Under the pieces are notes generated by a model. The model saw nothing but the letters and a program-made list of their open reading frames with translations. It did not search any database and had not been told where the DNA came from. Positions 40,515 to 49,049 of a DNA stretch of 64,000 nucleotides are shown piece after piece. The DNA lies in the NCBI RefSeq assembly GCF_003797825.1, contig NZ_RKME01000001.1:1-64000 (forward strand), written 5' to 3'. This stretch comes from Gordonia sp. OPL2. GTDB lineage: Bacteria > Actinomycetota > Actinomycetes > Mycobacteriales > Mycobacteriaceae. Numbering within the stretch: position 1 is the first letter of the stretch; every line of letters starts with the position of its first letter. A program made the translations under genes and the position numbers.

Positions 40515-40538
40515 GCCCGGATCGGCGATGTTCGTCCC

Positions 40539-40564
40539 ACCCGCACACCATCCGGCGTGCGGGT
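40539..40564 (+). terminator. Hairpin between clgR and pspA
   Basis: ACCCGCAC at 40539-40546 pairs with GTGCGGGT at 40557-40564 around a 10-base loop. It may partly uncouple pspA from clgR; TAGATT about 50 bases further on (40612-40617) is a separate -10 candidate for pspA. Confidence 0.4.
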
Positions 40565-40664
40565 CGTGGCCTCGTACCGTGAGTGCGTCACCGCGCCCGG
40601 GACACAACAGCTAGATTGGTTTAGACACCCCAACCGACCACCGGACTATGGAGTTGACGCAAGC

Positions 40665-41489
40665 ATGGCGAACCCGTTCGTGAAGTTGTGGCGCTACCTG
40701 ATGGCACTCGGCAACGCGAAGATCGACGAGAACGCAGACCCGAAGATCCAGATCCAGCAGGCGATCGAGGACGCTCAGCGTCAGCACCAGGCGCTGTCGC
40801 AGCAGGCCGCGTCGGTCATCGGCAACCAGCGCCAGCTGGAGATGAAGCTCAACCGGCAGCTCGAGGAGATCGAGAAGCTGCAGGCCAACACCCGGCAGGC
40901 GCTCACCCTCGCCGATCAGGCGAATGCCGCCGGCGATGCGGCGAAGGCACAGGAGTACACCAACGCCGCCGAGGCGTTCGCCGCGCAGCTGGTGACCGCC
41001 GAGCAGAGCGTCGAGGACCTCAAGGTCCTGCACGATCAGTCGCTGCAGGCCGCTGAGCAGGCGAAGCAGGCCGTCGAGCGCAACGCGATGATGTTGCAGC
41101 AGAAGCTCGCCGAGCGTTCCAAGCTGCTGAGCCAGCTCGAGCAGGCGAAGATGCAGGAGCAGGTCAGTGCCTCGCTGAACCAGATGAGCGAACTCGCCGT
41201 TCCGGGCAACACCCCCAACCTCGATCAGGTCCGCGACAAGATCGAGCGTCGGTACGCGAATGCTCTCGGACAGGCCGAGCTCGCCAAGAACACCGTGCAG
41301 GGTCGCATGCAGGAGGTCGAGCAGGCCGGCGTCCAGATGGCCGGCCACGCCCGTCTCGAGCAGATCCGGGCCAGCATGTCCGGTCGTGCTCTGCCCGCGT
41401 CCGGCGCCGGTGCCGCACAGCCGGCCGCGCAGCCCGCCCAGCCATCGGCCCAACCGACCACCGAACAGCCGCCGCAGACCGGCAACTGA
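40665..41489 (+). CDS. pspA: PspA/IM30 family envelope-stress protein (35-kDa antigen type)
   Basis: Peripheral membrane protein that stabilises the envelope. The 274-residue chain is almost entirely helical coiled coil from residue 1 to about 235 (amphipathic start [20 protein letters not shown], then Gln/Glu/Ala heptads) with a Pro/Ala/Gln-rich tail of about 35 residues. Matches Rv2744c. In M. tuberculosis it works with ClgR and the membrane partners PspM and PspN encoded next to it; no such genes follow here. ATG 40665 has only a distant GGAG upstream; the family start MANPFVK fixes it. Confidence 0.94.
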   Translation: MANPFVKLWRYLMALGNAKIDENADPKIQIQQAIEDAQRQHQALSQQAASVIGNQRQLEMKLNRQLEEIEKLQANTRQALTLADQANAAGDAAKAQEYTNAAEAFAAQLVTAEQSVEDLKVLHDQSLQAAEQAKQAVERNAMMLQQKLAERSKLLSQLEQAKMQEQVSASLNQMSELAVPGNTPNLDQVRDKIERRYANALGQAELAKNTVQGRMQEVEQAGVQMAGHARLEQIRASMSGRALPASGAGAAQPAAQPAQPSAQPTTEQPPQTGN

Positions 41490-41625
41490 TCCACAAGACG
41501 ACGTAGCAGCATCGGCTGCATCCGACGGCCTCCCACCTCGTGGGAGGCCGTCGCCGTCCCCGAGGTCGTCCGGCGGCGGTCGGTCTCGACTGTCGCAGTG
41601 TCACCCGCTGTCGTGAGGAGTAGAC

Positions 41626-42792
41626 GTGTCATGTGTCGCCATCGTTGCGGGACCTGATGCGGGACATGCGTTCCCGGCGTTCGCGCTGGCCGGGCGGCTC
41701 GCCGGGGCGGGGGTCGAGACGGTCGTGTTCACCGGTGTCCGGTGGAGCGGTGTCGCGATGCCACGCGGTGTCGACGTCGCGGAACTCCCCGGGCTCGCGG
41801 CCGGCGCCGACGACGACGACACCGATGCAGGCGAAAAACTCAGTCGGCGTGCGGCGCGCATCGCGTGCGGTCTGGCTCCGCGACTTGCCCTGCGCGGAAT
41901 CGATCTCGTGATCTCCGACGTCATCACGGTCGGCGGTGCGTGGGCGGCGGAGCTGACCGGCGTGCCGTGGATCGAGCTGTCGCCGCATCCGCTCTATCGT
42001 CCCTCGCGGGGACTGCCCCCGATCGGTGCAGGACTGGCACCCGGCCCGGGATGGTCCGGGCGGGCCCGTTATGCCGCGATGCGCACGGCGACGTCGTGGT
42101 CGTTGCGGCAGGGCGAACGTCAGCGGGCGCGTGCGCGGTCGGCGATCGGCCTCGGTGCCCATACCGCCCCTCCCGTCGCGCGACTCGTCGCGACGCTGCC
42201 GGCCCTGGAGGTCCACCGGCCGGATTGGCCGGAGGACACCCACCTGGTGGGTCCGCTGCTGTGGGAACCGACCGACGAGGTGTTCGCGCGACCCGCGGGC
42301 CCGGGGCCGCTGGTCCTCCTCGCTCCGTCGACCGCGGTGACGGGCGCGGCCGACATGGCGGCCGTCGCCCTCGCGGCGCTGCGGCCGGAGGTCCTGGGAT
42401 TCCCTGTGCGCGTTGTTGTCTCGGCGCTCGACGTCCCTGAGGGGATTCCCGACTCGGAGTCGGTGGTCGCGGGGACGGCACGCCAGGACGAGCTGCTGAC
42501 CGATGCCGATCTCGTCGTGTGCGGCGGAGGGCACGGCATGCTCGCGAAGGCGTTGTCGGCGGGGATCCCGGTGGTGACCGTGCCCGGTGGTGGCGACCAG
42601 TGGGAACTGGCGAACCGGGTCCGGCGACAGGGCAGCGGACTCCTGGTCCGGCCGGTGACCCCTGACGCGATGGCGACCGCCATACGAGCGGTGCTCACCG
42701 ATCGGGGCTTCACCGACGCCGCCGCCGAGGCCGCCGAATCGGGGCGTGCGACGGTCGATCCGGCCCGTGTCGTGTGCCGACTGCTGCCGTAG
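41626..42792 (+). CDS. GT-B glycosyltransferase, UGT/MurG-like (Rv2739c-type)
   Basis: A 388-residue GT-B fold protein of the glycosyltransferase 1/28 group. The N-terminal Rossmann half has AGPDAGHAFPAFALAGRL near residue 8, and the C-terminal nucleotide-sugar site has LVVCGGGHGMLAKALSAGIPVVTVPGGGDQWELANRV near 302, the usual HxG-like and Gln-rich segment. It probably moves a sugar to a lipid or small molecule, but acceptor and donor are not known. The GTG at 41626 was taken; no strong ribosome-binding site is visible. It occupies the place of Rv2739c before the DUF3046 gene. Confidence 0.85.
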   Translation: MSCVAIVAGPDAGHAFPAFALAGRLAGAGVETVVFTGVRWSGVAMPRGVDVAELPGLAAGADDDDTDAGEKLSRRAARIACGLAPRLALRGIDLVISDVITVGGAWAAELTGVPWIELSPHPLYRPSRGLPPIGAGLAPGPGWSGRARYAAMRTATSWSLRQGERQRARARSAIGLGAHTAPPVARLVATLPALEVHRPDWPEDTHLVGPLLWEPTDEVFARPAGPGPLVLLAPSTAVTGAADMAAVALAALRPEVLGFPVRVVVSALDVPEGIPDSESVVAGTARQDELLTDADLVVCGGGHGMLAKALSAGIPVVTVPGGGDQWELANRVRRQGSGLLVRPVTPDAMATAIRAVLTDRGFTDAAAEAAESGRATVDPARVVCRLLP

Positions 42793-42795
42793 GCT
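42790..42795 (+). promoter_or_regulatory. -10 box of a leaderless promoter (DUF3046 gene)
   Basis: TAGGCT with 6 bases to the GTG at 42802; it overlaps the last codon and stop of the glycosyltransferase. Confidence 0.55.
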
Positions 42796-42801
42796 GGCGG
42801 C

Positions 42802-42996
42802 GTGCGATTGACCGAATTCACCGAACTGATCACCACCGAATTCGGGGAGCGGTCGGCGGATTCGATCCTGATCGACCATGTCCTGACCGAGTTCGGCGGA
42901 CGGACCGGCGCCCAGGCCATCGAGGACGGGATCGACCCGCGCGACGTCTGGGTGGCGATCTGCCGGGACTTCGACGTACCGCGCGAGCGCTGGTAG
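42802..42996 (+). CDS. DUF3046 small conserved protein (Rv2738c-like)
   Basis: A 64-residue acidic soluble protein, MRLTEFTELITTEFGERSAD at the start and DVWVAICRDFDVPRERW at the end, matching the actinobacterial DUF3046 family that normally lies directly before recA. Function is unknown. The GTG at 42802 fits a leaderless promoter. Here recA is 2.8 kb away because a metal-efflux module has been placed in between. Confidence 0.9.
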   Translation: MRLTEFTELITTEFGERSADSILIDHVLTEFGGRTGAQAIEDGIDPRDVWVAICRDFDVPRERW

Positions 42997-43048
42997 TCGC
43001 GGCCAACAACCGAGTGTCATAGAGCACGAGCGTCGCGTGGAACGAGGC

Positions 43049-44959
43049 TCAGCGCGGCGGGGAAAGTGGTGCTGTCCATGCTGATTGGCGGAGGAGGCGG
43101 GTGCCGTTGAGTGCAACGAGGATTGTTGATCCTTCGTGGCCGGCGACGGCGAGGGGTATGGGCAGGTTTCCGGCAAGATCCCAGGTGACCAGCGTGATAA
43201 TGACGGTCGCGGCGATGCAGAGGTTGGCGGTCACGTAGCGACGCGCTGTGCGCGACAGGCGGATTAAGGCTGCGACCGCGTGGAGGTCGTCACGCACGAT
43301 GACGGCGTCGGCGGTGTCGAGTGCCAGGTCTGATCCGTGGCGGCCCATGGCGACGCCGGTGCTGGCGGCCATGAGTGCGGGCGCATCATTGATGCCGTCA
43401 CCGACGAGTAGCACCCGGTGTCCGCTGCGCTCGACATCGCTGATGATGCGAGCCTTGTCCTCGGGAAGCAATTCGGCGTGGACCGCGCCGATGCCGGCCC
43501 GGTCCGCGATTTGTTGCGCGGCGGCCCGATGATCACCGGTCAGAACCATGACAGGCTCGGAAGTCACAGTGAGGACGTCGTCGACTGCGGCGGTGGTGTC
43601 GTCTCGGAGCCGGTCCACCAACTCGATCCGACCGACGTCGGCGCTGTCGACGATCACGCGGACCAGCGTGCCGGTGGCCTGGTCGCTGTCGGCGCGTTCG
43701 ACCACGACTGTGTGTCCATCGACGCGACCGCTCACGCCTCGTCCGGGAAGTGCCCGGAACTCGGCCACCCGGCTGACCTCGAGGTCGCGATCATCGGCCG
43801 CGGCAACGACGGCACGCCCGAGCGGATGTTCGCTGGGCCGTTCCACCGCGGCTGCGATAGCCAGGACTTGCGTGAGCGTCCAGCCACTCTCGGCGGTGAT
43901 CGCAGTGACCTCGGGGCGTCCCTCGGTCAGGGTGCCGGTCTTGTCGAACGCGACGACACTGGTGCGTCCTACCACTTCCATCACCTCGGCGGATTTGACG
44001 AGCACACCATGGCGTCCGGCGTTGGCGATCGATGCCAGCAGCGGCGGCATCGTCGAGAGCACAACTGCGCAGGGCGAGGCGACGATCATGAACACGATGG
44101 CCCGCACCAATGCGTCCTCGAATGTGCTGCCGAACAGCATCATTGGCACGCCCAGCACAAGCACGGTAGCCACGACGACGGTGGCCGAGTACGCCTGCTC
44201 GACCTTCTCGATGAACAACTGGGTCGGTGCTTTCCTCTCCGACGCATTCTCCACGAGAGCGACGATGCGGGCAATGACCGACTCTGATGCCGGACGCGTC
44301 ACCTCGACCGTCAACGCGCCGGTGCCATTGACCGTGCCCGAGAGGACGTCATCGCCGACCTGCCGTGTCACCGGCACTGATTCACCAGTGACCACCTGCT
44401 GATCGACCTCGCTGACCCCATCGATGACAACTCCGTCAGCGCCGATCCGTTCGCCCGGACGCACCAGAATGCGTTGACCAACCTCGAGGTCTCGACAATC
44501 AACCACACGCGTTGTCCCGTCGGCGGCGATCAGCGTGGCCCGTTCGGGAGCCAGTCCGAGCAGAGAACTGACCGAGTCGGCTGTGCGTTGGGTGACGAGC
44601 ACCTCCAGCGCGCCAGATGTCGCGAAGATGACGATGAGTAGAGCGCCGTCGAAGACCTGTCCGATCGAGGCTGCCGCGATGGCCGCGACGATCATCAGCA
44701 GATCGACATCCAGAGTGCGTTCGCGCGCGGCCTCGAGCCCGGCAAGCGCCGGTTCCCACCCGCCGCAGGCGTAACACGCCAGGTAGACCGACCACCACAG
44801 CCATGGCGGCATCCCTGCCAACTGCAAAGCCCAGCCGCTCAGGAACAGCGTCAACGCGATCGCCGCCCACCGTACCTCCGGCAGTTGCATCCCGGTGCGC
44901 ACGATCGACGGGGGCGTGACCAGCACACGCCCTGATGTCGCTTCTGTAGTCGAGGTCAT
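43049..44959 (-). CDS. ctpJ: P1B-4-type metal-transporting ATPase (CtpJ-like, Co/Ni efflux)
   Basis: Heavy-metal P-type ATPase of about 636 residues, without an N-terminal HMA domain. Class markers: SPCAVV in the sixth transmembrane helix (SPC rather than CPC) and HEGST in the last helix region, which define the P1B-4 group that exports Co, Ni and sometimes Fe or Zn. Catalytic motifs are DKTGTLTEG (phosphorylated Asp), TGES in the actuator and GDGINDAPAL. ATG 44959 has GCGAGG upstream; ATGs further upstream (44983, 45046) would run into the operator. Divergent from nmtR, the pairing known for Rv3743c-Rv3744. Confidence 0.92.
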   Translation of the reverse strand: MTSTTEATSGRVLVTPPSIVRTGMQLPEVRWAAIALTLFLSGWALQLAGMPPWLWWSVYLACYACGGWEPALAGLEAARERTLDVDLLMIVAAIAAASIGQVFDGALLIVIFATSGALEVLVTQRTADSVSSLLGLAPERATLIAADGTTRVVDCRDLEVGQRILVRPGERIGADGVVIDGVSEVDQQVVTGESVPVTRQVGDDVLSGTVNGTGALTVEVTRPASESVIARIVALVENASERKAPTQLFIEKVEQAYSATVVVATVLVLGVPMMLFGSTFEDALVRAIVFMIVASPCAVVLSTMPPLLASIANAGRHGVLVKSAEVMEVVGRTSVVAFDKTGTLTEGRPEVTAITAESGWTLTQVLAIAAAVERPSEHPLGRAVVAAADDRDLEVSRVAEFRALPGRGVSGRVDGHTVVVERADSDQATGTLVRVIVDSADVGRIELVDRLRDDTTAAVDDVLTVTSEPVMVLTGDHRAAAQQIADRAGIGAVHAELLPEDKARIISDVERSGHRVLLVGDGINDAPALMAASTGVAMGRHGSDLALDTADAVIVRDDLHAVAALIRLSRTARRYVTANLCIAATVIITLVTWDLAGNLPIPLAVAGHEGSTILVALNGTRLLRQSAWTAPLSPPR

Positions 44960-45043
44960 CGATCCTCGCCCTCGTGAAGTCATCCTGCTGACAGAAACCT
45001 GGCCACCCGGAAGGAGCGACCCGTGCGGCCCACGATAACAGAA

Positions 45044-45065
45044 CATATGAAGACGTCTTCATGTG
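45044..45065. promoter_or_regulatory. NmtR-type operator between ctpJ and nmtR
   Basis: ATGAAGACGTCTTCAT at 45047-45062 is a perfect 16-base palindrome, extended by CA/TG at 45044-45045 and 45064-45065. GTCTTC (45055-45060) would also be the -35 for TAATAT at 45078-45083 with a 17-base spacer, so a bound repressor would block the polymerase. Confidence 0.8.
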
Positions 45066-45077
45066 AGAGTTGAACGC

Positions 45078-45083
45078 TAATAT
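45078..45083 (+). promoter_or_regulatory. -10 box of a leaderless promoter (nmtR)
   Basis: TAATAT with 7 bases to the ATG at 45091. Confidence 0.6.
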
Positions 45084-45090
45084 GTGTGGC

Positions 45091-45459
45091 ATGGGCCATG
45101 GAGTCGAGGGGCGAGATCGGCCTGTCGCTCGCCTGGACCCGGATTCGGCCGCACACGTCGCAACGACGCTGCAAGCTCTTGCCACGCCGAGTCGATTGCT
45201 CATCCTCACCGAGTTGCGCCACGGACCCCGCGCAGTCACTGATCTCGCTGACGCGGTGGGCATGGAACAGTCTGCGGTGTCGCATCAACTGCGTCTGCTA
45301 CGCAACCTCGGCCTTGTCAACGGGACCCGCGCTGGTCGATCGATCACCTACAGCTTGTACGACACCCACGTGGCCCAACTCTTGGACGAAGCGGTCTATC
45401 ACAGCGAGCACCTCCGCCTCGGTCTCGCCGATCGGCCATCCATCGCCAGTCGGGAGTGA
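45091..45459 (+). CDS. nmtR: ArsR/SmtB-family Ni/Co sensor NmtR
   Basis: Repressor that leaves DNA on binding Ni or Co. The 122-residue protein has a winged helix (about 20-90, MEQSAVSHQLRLLRNLGLV). With the start at 45091 the N-terminus is Met-Gly-His-Gly and the alpha-5 residues fall at D91, H93, H104 and H107, the exact ligand numbering I know for M. tuberculosis NmtR, where the N-terminal Gly-His also binds nickel. In-frame starts at 45070 and 45082 would spoil this. It is divergent from the P1B-4 ATPase, its expected target. Confidence 0.93.
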   Translation: MGHGVEGRDRPVARLDPDSAAHVATTLQALATPSRLLILTELRHGPRAVTDLADAVGMEQSAVSHQLRLLRNLGLVNGTRAGRSITYSLYDTHVAQLLDEAVYHSEHLRLGLADRPSIASRE

Positions 45460-45654
45460 TGTCCGGGCAGGCCAGTTGGTCGGGTGGCTGGCCGCCAGAC
45501 GTGAGATCTTCTCGGCTGCGCCGTTCGTCGGAGACCGACGGTGTCCTTCGACCGCACGCGCGGTCGCTCGAACTCGGAGACTGCTTCGGTTGACACATAC
45601 ACAGGAATCCGGCACGTTCAGCCCTCCCGACATACGGGCGTGTCACACTTGCCA

Positions 45655-45670
45655 TCGAACACATGTTCGT
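45655..45670. promoter_or_regulatory. LexA (SOS) box upstream of recA
   Basis: TCGAACACATGTTCGT matches the actinobacterial SOS box TCGAAC(n4)GTTCGA in all but the last base. Confidence 0.85.
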
Positions 45671-45756
45671 CCACTCTGGTCTCAGACGGAACCGCAGTCC
45701 CGTCGTATGCGTCAAAGACACGGGACATGAATGACGTGAAGCCGAGCCGACGAACA

Positions 45757-45779
45757 TTGTCAGACCCCATGGCTAGCGT
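45757..45779 (+). promoter_or_regulatory. recA: RecA-NDp type (PafBC-dependent) recA promoter
   Basis: TTGTCA at 45757-45762 and TAGCGT at 45774-45779 with an 11-base gap match the LexA-independent mycobacterial recA P1 promoter, recognised with the PafBC activator. Start expected near 45787, about 70 bases before the ATG. Confidence 0.7.
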
Positions 45780-45856
45780 GCACATCACAACGGCCACAGC
45801 ACAGACCCACACACCATCCGGCCGGATCGCCGGTCGAGAGTTCGGAGGAGATTCCC

Positions 45857-46900
45857 ATGGCAGCTGCACCCCAGGATCGGGAGAAGGCGCTCGATCTGGC
45901 ACTTGCACAGATCGACAAGAACTTCGGCAAGGGATCGGTCATGCGTCTCGGCGAGGAGACGCGTCAGCCGATCGAGGTCATCCCGACGGGATCCATCTCG
46001 CTCGACGTCGCACTCGGCATCGGCGGGCTCCCGCGCGGCCGGGTCATCGAGATCTACGGGCCGGAGTCATCGGGTAAGACGACGGTCGCCCTGCACGCCG
46101 TGGCGAACGCGCAGGCACAGGGCGGCATCGCCGCCTTCATCGACGCCGAGCACGCACTCGATCCCGATTACGCTGCCAAGCTCGGTGTCGACACCGACGC
46201 CCTGCTCGTCTCGCAGCCGGACACCGGTGAGCAAGCACTCGAGATCGCGGACATGCTGATCCGGTCCGGGGCGCTCGACATCCTCGTCATCGACTCGGTG
46301 GCCGCTCTGGTGCCGCGCGCCGAGATCGAAGGCGAGATGGGCGACAGCCATGTCGGCCTGCAGGCACGCCTCATGAGCCAGGCGCTGCGCAAGATGACGT
46401 CCGCCCTGAGCAATTCGAAGACCACGGCGATCTTCATCAACCAGCTGCGCGAGAAGATCGGCGTCATGTTCGGTTCGCCGGAGACCACCACCGGCGGCAA
46501 GGCGCTCAAGTTCTACTCGTCCGTCCGTCTGGACGTGCGTCGCATCGAGACGCTCAAGGACGGTACCGACGCCGTCGGCAACCGAACCCGCGTGAAGGTG
46601 GTCAAGAACAAGGTCGCCCCGCCGTTCAAGCAGGCCGAGTTCGACATCCTCTATGGGCAGGGCATCAGCAAGGAAGGCTCGCTGATCGACATGGGTGTCG
46701 CCGAGGGCTTCATCCGCAAGTCCGGTTCCTGGTTCACCTACGAGGGGGACCAGCTCGGCCAGGGCAAGGAGAACGCGCGCAAGTTCCTGCTCGAGAACGA
46801 CGACATCCGCGATGAGATCGAGAAGAAGATCAAGGAGAAGCTCGGGATCGGAGCCGTCGTCGACGCCGACGAGGTCGCCCCCGCGCCGGTGGAGTTCTGA
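45857..46900 (+). CDS. recA: Recombinase RecA, intein-free
   Basis: ATP-dependent strand-exchange protein and LexA co-protease. The 347-residue chain has Walker [10 protein letters not shown] near residue 67, the [20 protein letters not shown] block near 141 and the [20 protein letters not shown] loop near 193. Continuous through every motif, so it lacks the intein found in M. tuberculosis RecA. The ATG at 45857 follows GGAGGAG. Two damage-responsive signals precede it. recX follows after 7 bases. Confidence 0.98.
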   Translation: MAAAPQDREKALDLALAQIDKNFGKGSVMRLGEETRQPIEVIPTGSISLDVALGIGGLPRGRVIEIYGPESSGKTTVALHAVANAQAQGGIAAFIDAEHALDPDYAAKLGVDTDALLVSQPDTGEQALEIADMLIRSGALDILVIDSVAALVPRAEIEGEMGDSHVGLQARLMSQALRKMTSALSNSKTTAIFINQLREKIGVMFGSPETTTGGKALKFYSSVRLDVRRIETLKDGTDAVGNRTRVKVVKNKVAPPFKQAEFDILYGQGISKEGSLIDMGVAEGFIRKSGSWFTYEGDQLGQGKENARKFLLENDDIRDEIEKKIKEKLGIGAVVDADEVAPAPVEF

Positions 46901-46907
46901 TCAAGGC

Positions 46908-47426
46908 ATGAGCACGACCACGGACCCCGAGGAACGGAAAGGCCCCAACGCCTGGGACACCGCACTCCGACTCCTCGGGGTCCGTGCGCGTACCCGCCAG
47001 GAGATGGTGGATCGGCTGACGCGCAAGGGTTTCGACGCCGACGACATCGACGATGTGATGACCCGCCTGGACCGACACCAGCTGCTCGACGACGTCGAGT
47101 TCGCGAACGAGTGGGTGCGCTCGCGCCACGCGTACTCCGGCCGCGGCCGCGTGGCGTTACGGCACGAACTGAAGGCCAAGGGCGTCGACGCCGGCATCAT
47201 CGAGTCCGCGCTGGCCGAGGTCGATCCGGACGACGAACGGGCCGTCGCGGCCGACCTCGTCAGCAAGAAACTCACACCTGCCCAGGTGGAACGGCTTCAG
47301 GCCGATCCAGCGCTTCGCGAGAAGCTGTTCCGCCGGCTCGTCGGGATGCTGGTGCGGCGCGGTTATCCGCAGTCGACGGCGATCGACGTCGTGAACGAGG
47401 CGCTCGACGGCGTCGCAGCGGCCTGA
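46908..47426 (+). CDS. recX: Regulatory protein RecX
   Basis: Inhibitor of RecA filament activity. The 172-residue all-helical protein has the three-helix repeats of RecX (WDTALRLLGVRARTRQEMVD; LDDVEFANEWVRSRHAYSGR near 66; LFRRLVGMLVRRGYPQSTAI near 140). The ATG at 46908 lies 7 bases after the recA stop with AAGG just before it, so the two are co-transcribed, giving RecA together with its modulator. Confidence 0.95.
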   Translation: MSTTTDPEERKGPNAWDTALRLLGVRARTRQEMVDRLTRKGFDADDIDDVMTRLDRHQLLDDVEFANEWVRSRHAYSGRGRVALRHELKAKGVDAGIIESALAEVDPDDERAVAADLVSKKLTPAQVERLQADPALREKLFRRLVGMLVRRGYPQSTAIDVVNEALDGVAAA

Positions 47427-47457
47427 GCGCCGACCGGCGATCAGGCCACGCAGCGGG

Positions 47458-48348
47458 CTACTTCTGTCCGAACGGCATGTTCTCCATCGCCGCGAGATCG
47501 GCCTCCTCGGCGTCGGGAACGACGGTACCGCGCGGGCCCTTCCGTAGGCGGCCTTCGAGGTACGTTGCCAGCGTTGTCAAGCCGAAGTTGATGACGATCA
47601 TGACGATCGCGACCACGACCAACGCTGGAAGGTAGTTGCCGTAGTACGACGCGGACTGGATTCCCGAGCGCACCACCTCGATGTAGCCGATGGCATAGCC
47701 GAGTGCGCTGTCCTTCAACGCGATCACCATCTGGGAGACGAGCGCGGGCAGCATCGCGGTGACAGCCTGCGGCAGGAGGATCACCCGCATCATCTGGGAC
47801 TTGCGGAGCCCCAGCGCCATCGACGCCTCGGTCTGTCCCTTCGGCAGTGAGTTGATACCGGATCGCAGGATCTCGGCGATCACCGACCCGTTGTAGAGGG
47901 TGAGGCCGGTGACGACGGCGGCGAACGCCAGTTGCGACGACGGGAAGATCGCGTAGTCGGCGAAGAGGTAGTAGGCGAAGATCATCAGGATCAGCACCGG
48001 GATTGCGCGGAAGACCTCGACGAACACACCGGACAGGCGCCGAACCCAGCCGTGGTCGGACAACCGGCCGATGCCGAGGACGGCACCGAGAACGAGGGCC
48101 AGCACGATCGAGAGTGCGGCGGCTTTCAGCGTTCCCCAGAGGCCGGGAAGGATGTACGTCGTCCATGTGGTCGCCGTGATGAACGGATCCCACTTCTCGC
48201 CGCTGAGTTGATCGTTGCCGGCGAGAATGACCAGGACGTACACGGCGACCGCGACGAGGATCGCGATGAAGACGGCCGCGATGATCCGGTTGCGCAGACG
48301 CGCCTTCGGTCCGGGAGCGTCATAGAGGACGGTGGCGTCGGCACTCAT
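47458..48348 (-). CDS. gluD: Amino-acid (glutamate-type) ABC transporter permease GluD
   Basis: Second permease of a polar amino-acid importer, 296 residues with five or six transmembrane helices and the HisM-type EAA loop ([20 protein letters not shown] near residue 178). A charged tail extends past the last helix. The start overlaps the gluC stop by four bases. Last gene of gluABCD on the minus strand, ending about 30 bases from recX with no strong hairpin between. The arrangement beside recA-recX is the one I know from Corynebacterium glutamicum, where the system takes up glutamate. Confidence 0.9.
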   Translation of the reverse strand: MSADATVLYDAPGPKARLRNRIIAAVFIAILVAVAVYVLVILAGNDQLSGEKWDPFITATTWTTYILPGLWGTLKAAALSIVLALVLGAVLGIGRLSDHGWVRRLSGVFVEVFRAIPVLILMIFAYYLFADYAIFPSSQLAFAAVVTGLTLYNGSVIAEILRSGINSLPKGQTEASMALGLRKSQMMRVILLPQAVTAMLPALVSQMVIALKDSALGYAIGYIEVVRSGIQSASYYGNYLPALVVVAIVMIVINFGLTTLATYLEGRLRKGPRGTVVPDAEEADLAAMENMPFGQK

Positions 48349-49028
48349 CGCTTCACCGCCAGTCGCTTGGCGAGGTATCCGAAGACGAATCCCTCGGTCA
48401 GGGTGATGATCATGAAGCCGATCGCGATGATCACGAAGATCGCGACGATCTGATCCGAGTACGTCTCGATCTCCTCCTTCATCAACAGCGATGCCTCCGC
48501 GACACCGATCACCGAGGCGATGGTGGTGTTCTTGGTGAGTGCGATGAGCACGCTGCCGAGCGGGCCGATCACCGATCGGATCGCCTGGGGCAGAACGATG
48601 ATGCCGAACACCTGGGGGAAGGTCAGGCCGAGTGAACGAGCCGCCTCCGCCTGTCCGAGCGGCACGGTGTTGAAGCCCGAGCGCAGCGTCTCACACACGA
48701 ACGTCGCGGTGTAGAGCACGAACGCGAGTACAGCGAGCCAGAAATTGTTGTTCTCGATGAAGTTCTCGTTGTCGGGCGCGAGGGCGAGACCGAGATTCTG
48801 ATAGAGCCCGATCGAACAGAACAACACGATCAGCGTGAGCGGGGTGTTGCGCACGATGTTCACATAGGTCTCGGCGAATCCGCGCATCACCGGCACCGGG
48901 GACACCCGCATCGCGGCCAGCAGCGTTCCCCAGACCAGCGCACCGATGGACGAGAAGAAGGTCAGTTTCAGCGTCACCCAGAACGCCGGCCACAACTGTG
49001 GCCCCATGTCCGCCCAGAGTTCACTCAT
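48345..49028 (-). CDS. gluC: Amino-acid (glutamate-type) ABC transporter permease GluC
   Basis: First permease subunit, 227 residues, with five transmembrane helices and the cytoplasmic EAA loop [20 protein letters not shown] near residue 124 that contacts the ATPase. The N-terminus [24 protein letters not shown] is short, typical of this HisMQ group. It begins 21 bases after the gluB stop and overlaps gluD. Confidence 0.92.
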   Translation of the reverse strand: MSELWADMGPQLWPAFWVTLKLTFFSSIGALVWGTLLAAMRVSPVPVMRGFAETYVNIVRNTPLTLIVLFCSIGLYQNLGLALAPDNENFIENNNFWLAVLAFVLYTATFVCETLRSGFNTVPLGQAEAARSLGLTFPQVFGIIVLPQAIRSVIGPLGSVLIALTKNTTIASVIGVAEASLLMKEEIETYSDQIVAIFVIIAIGFMIITLTEGFVFGYLAKRLAVKR

Positions 49029-49049
49029 TGCGCGTCAGTCCCTTCCGCG

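Larger units (their letters stand above)
45460..45856 (+). other. nmtR-recA intergenic region
   Basis: About 400 bases with no recognisable gene, somewhat less GC-rich than its surroundings. The first 190 bases show nothing definite. The rest is the recA control region with a LexA box at 45655-45670 and a RecA-NDp type promoter at 45757-45779; GGAGGAG before the recA ATG is the ribosome-binding site. Confidence 0.6.

Noticed and set aside
41629..43176. A long minus-strand frame over the glycosyltransferase and DUF3046 genes.
   Set aside because: It is antisense to two conserved genes and its composition is that of a shadow frame.
45857..46900. Possible intein in recA, as in M. tuberculosis.
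   Set aside because: All RecA motifs are contiguous and the protein has the normal length of 347 residues.
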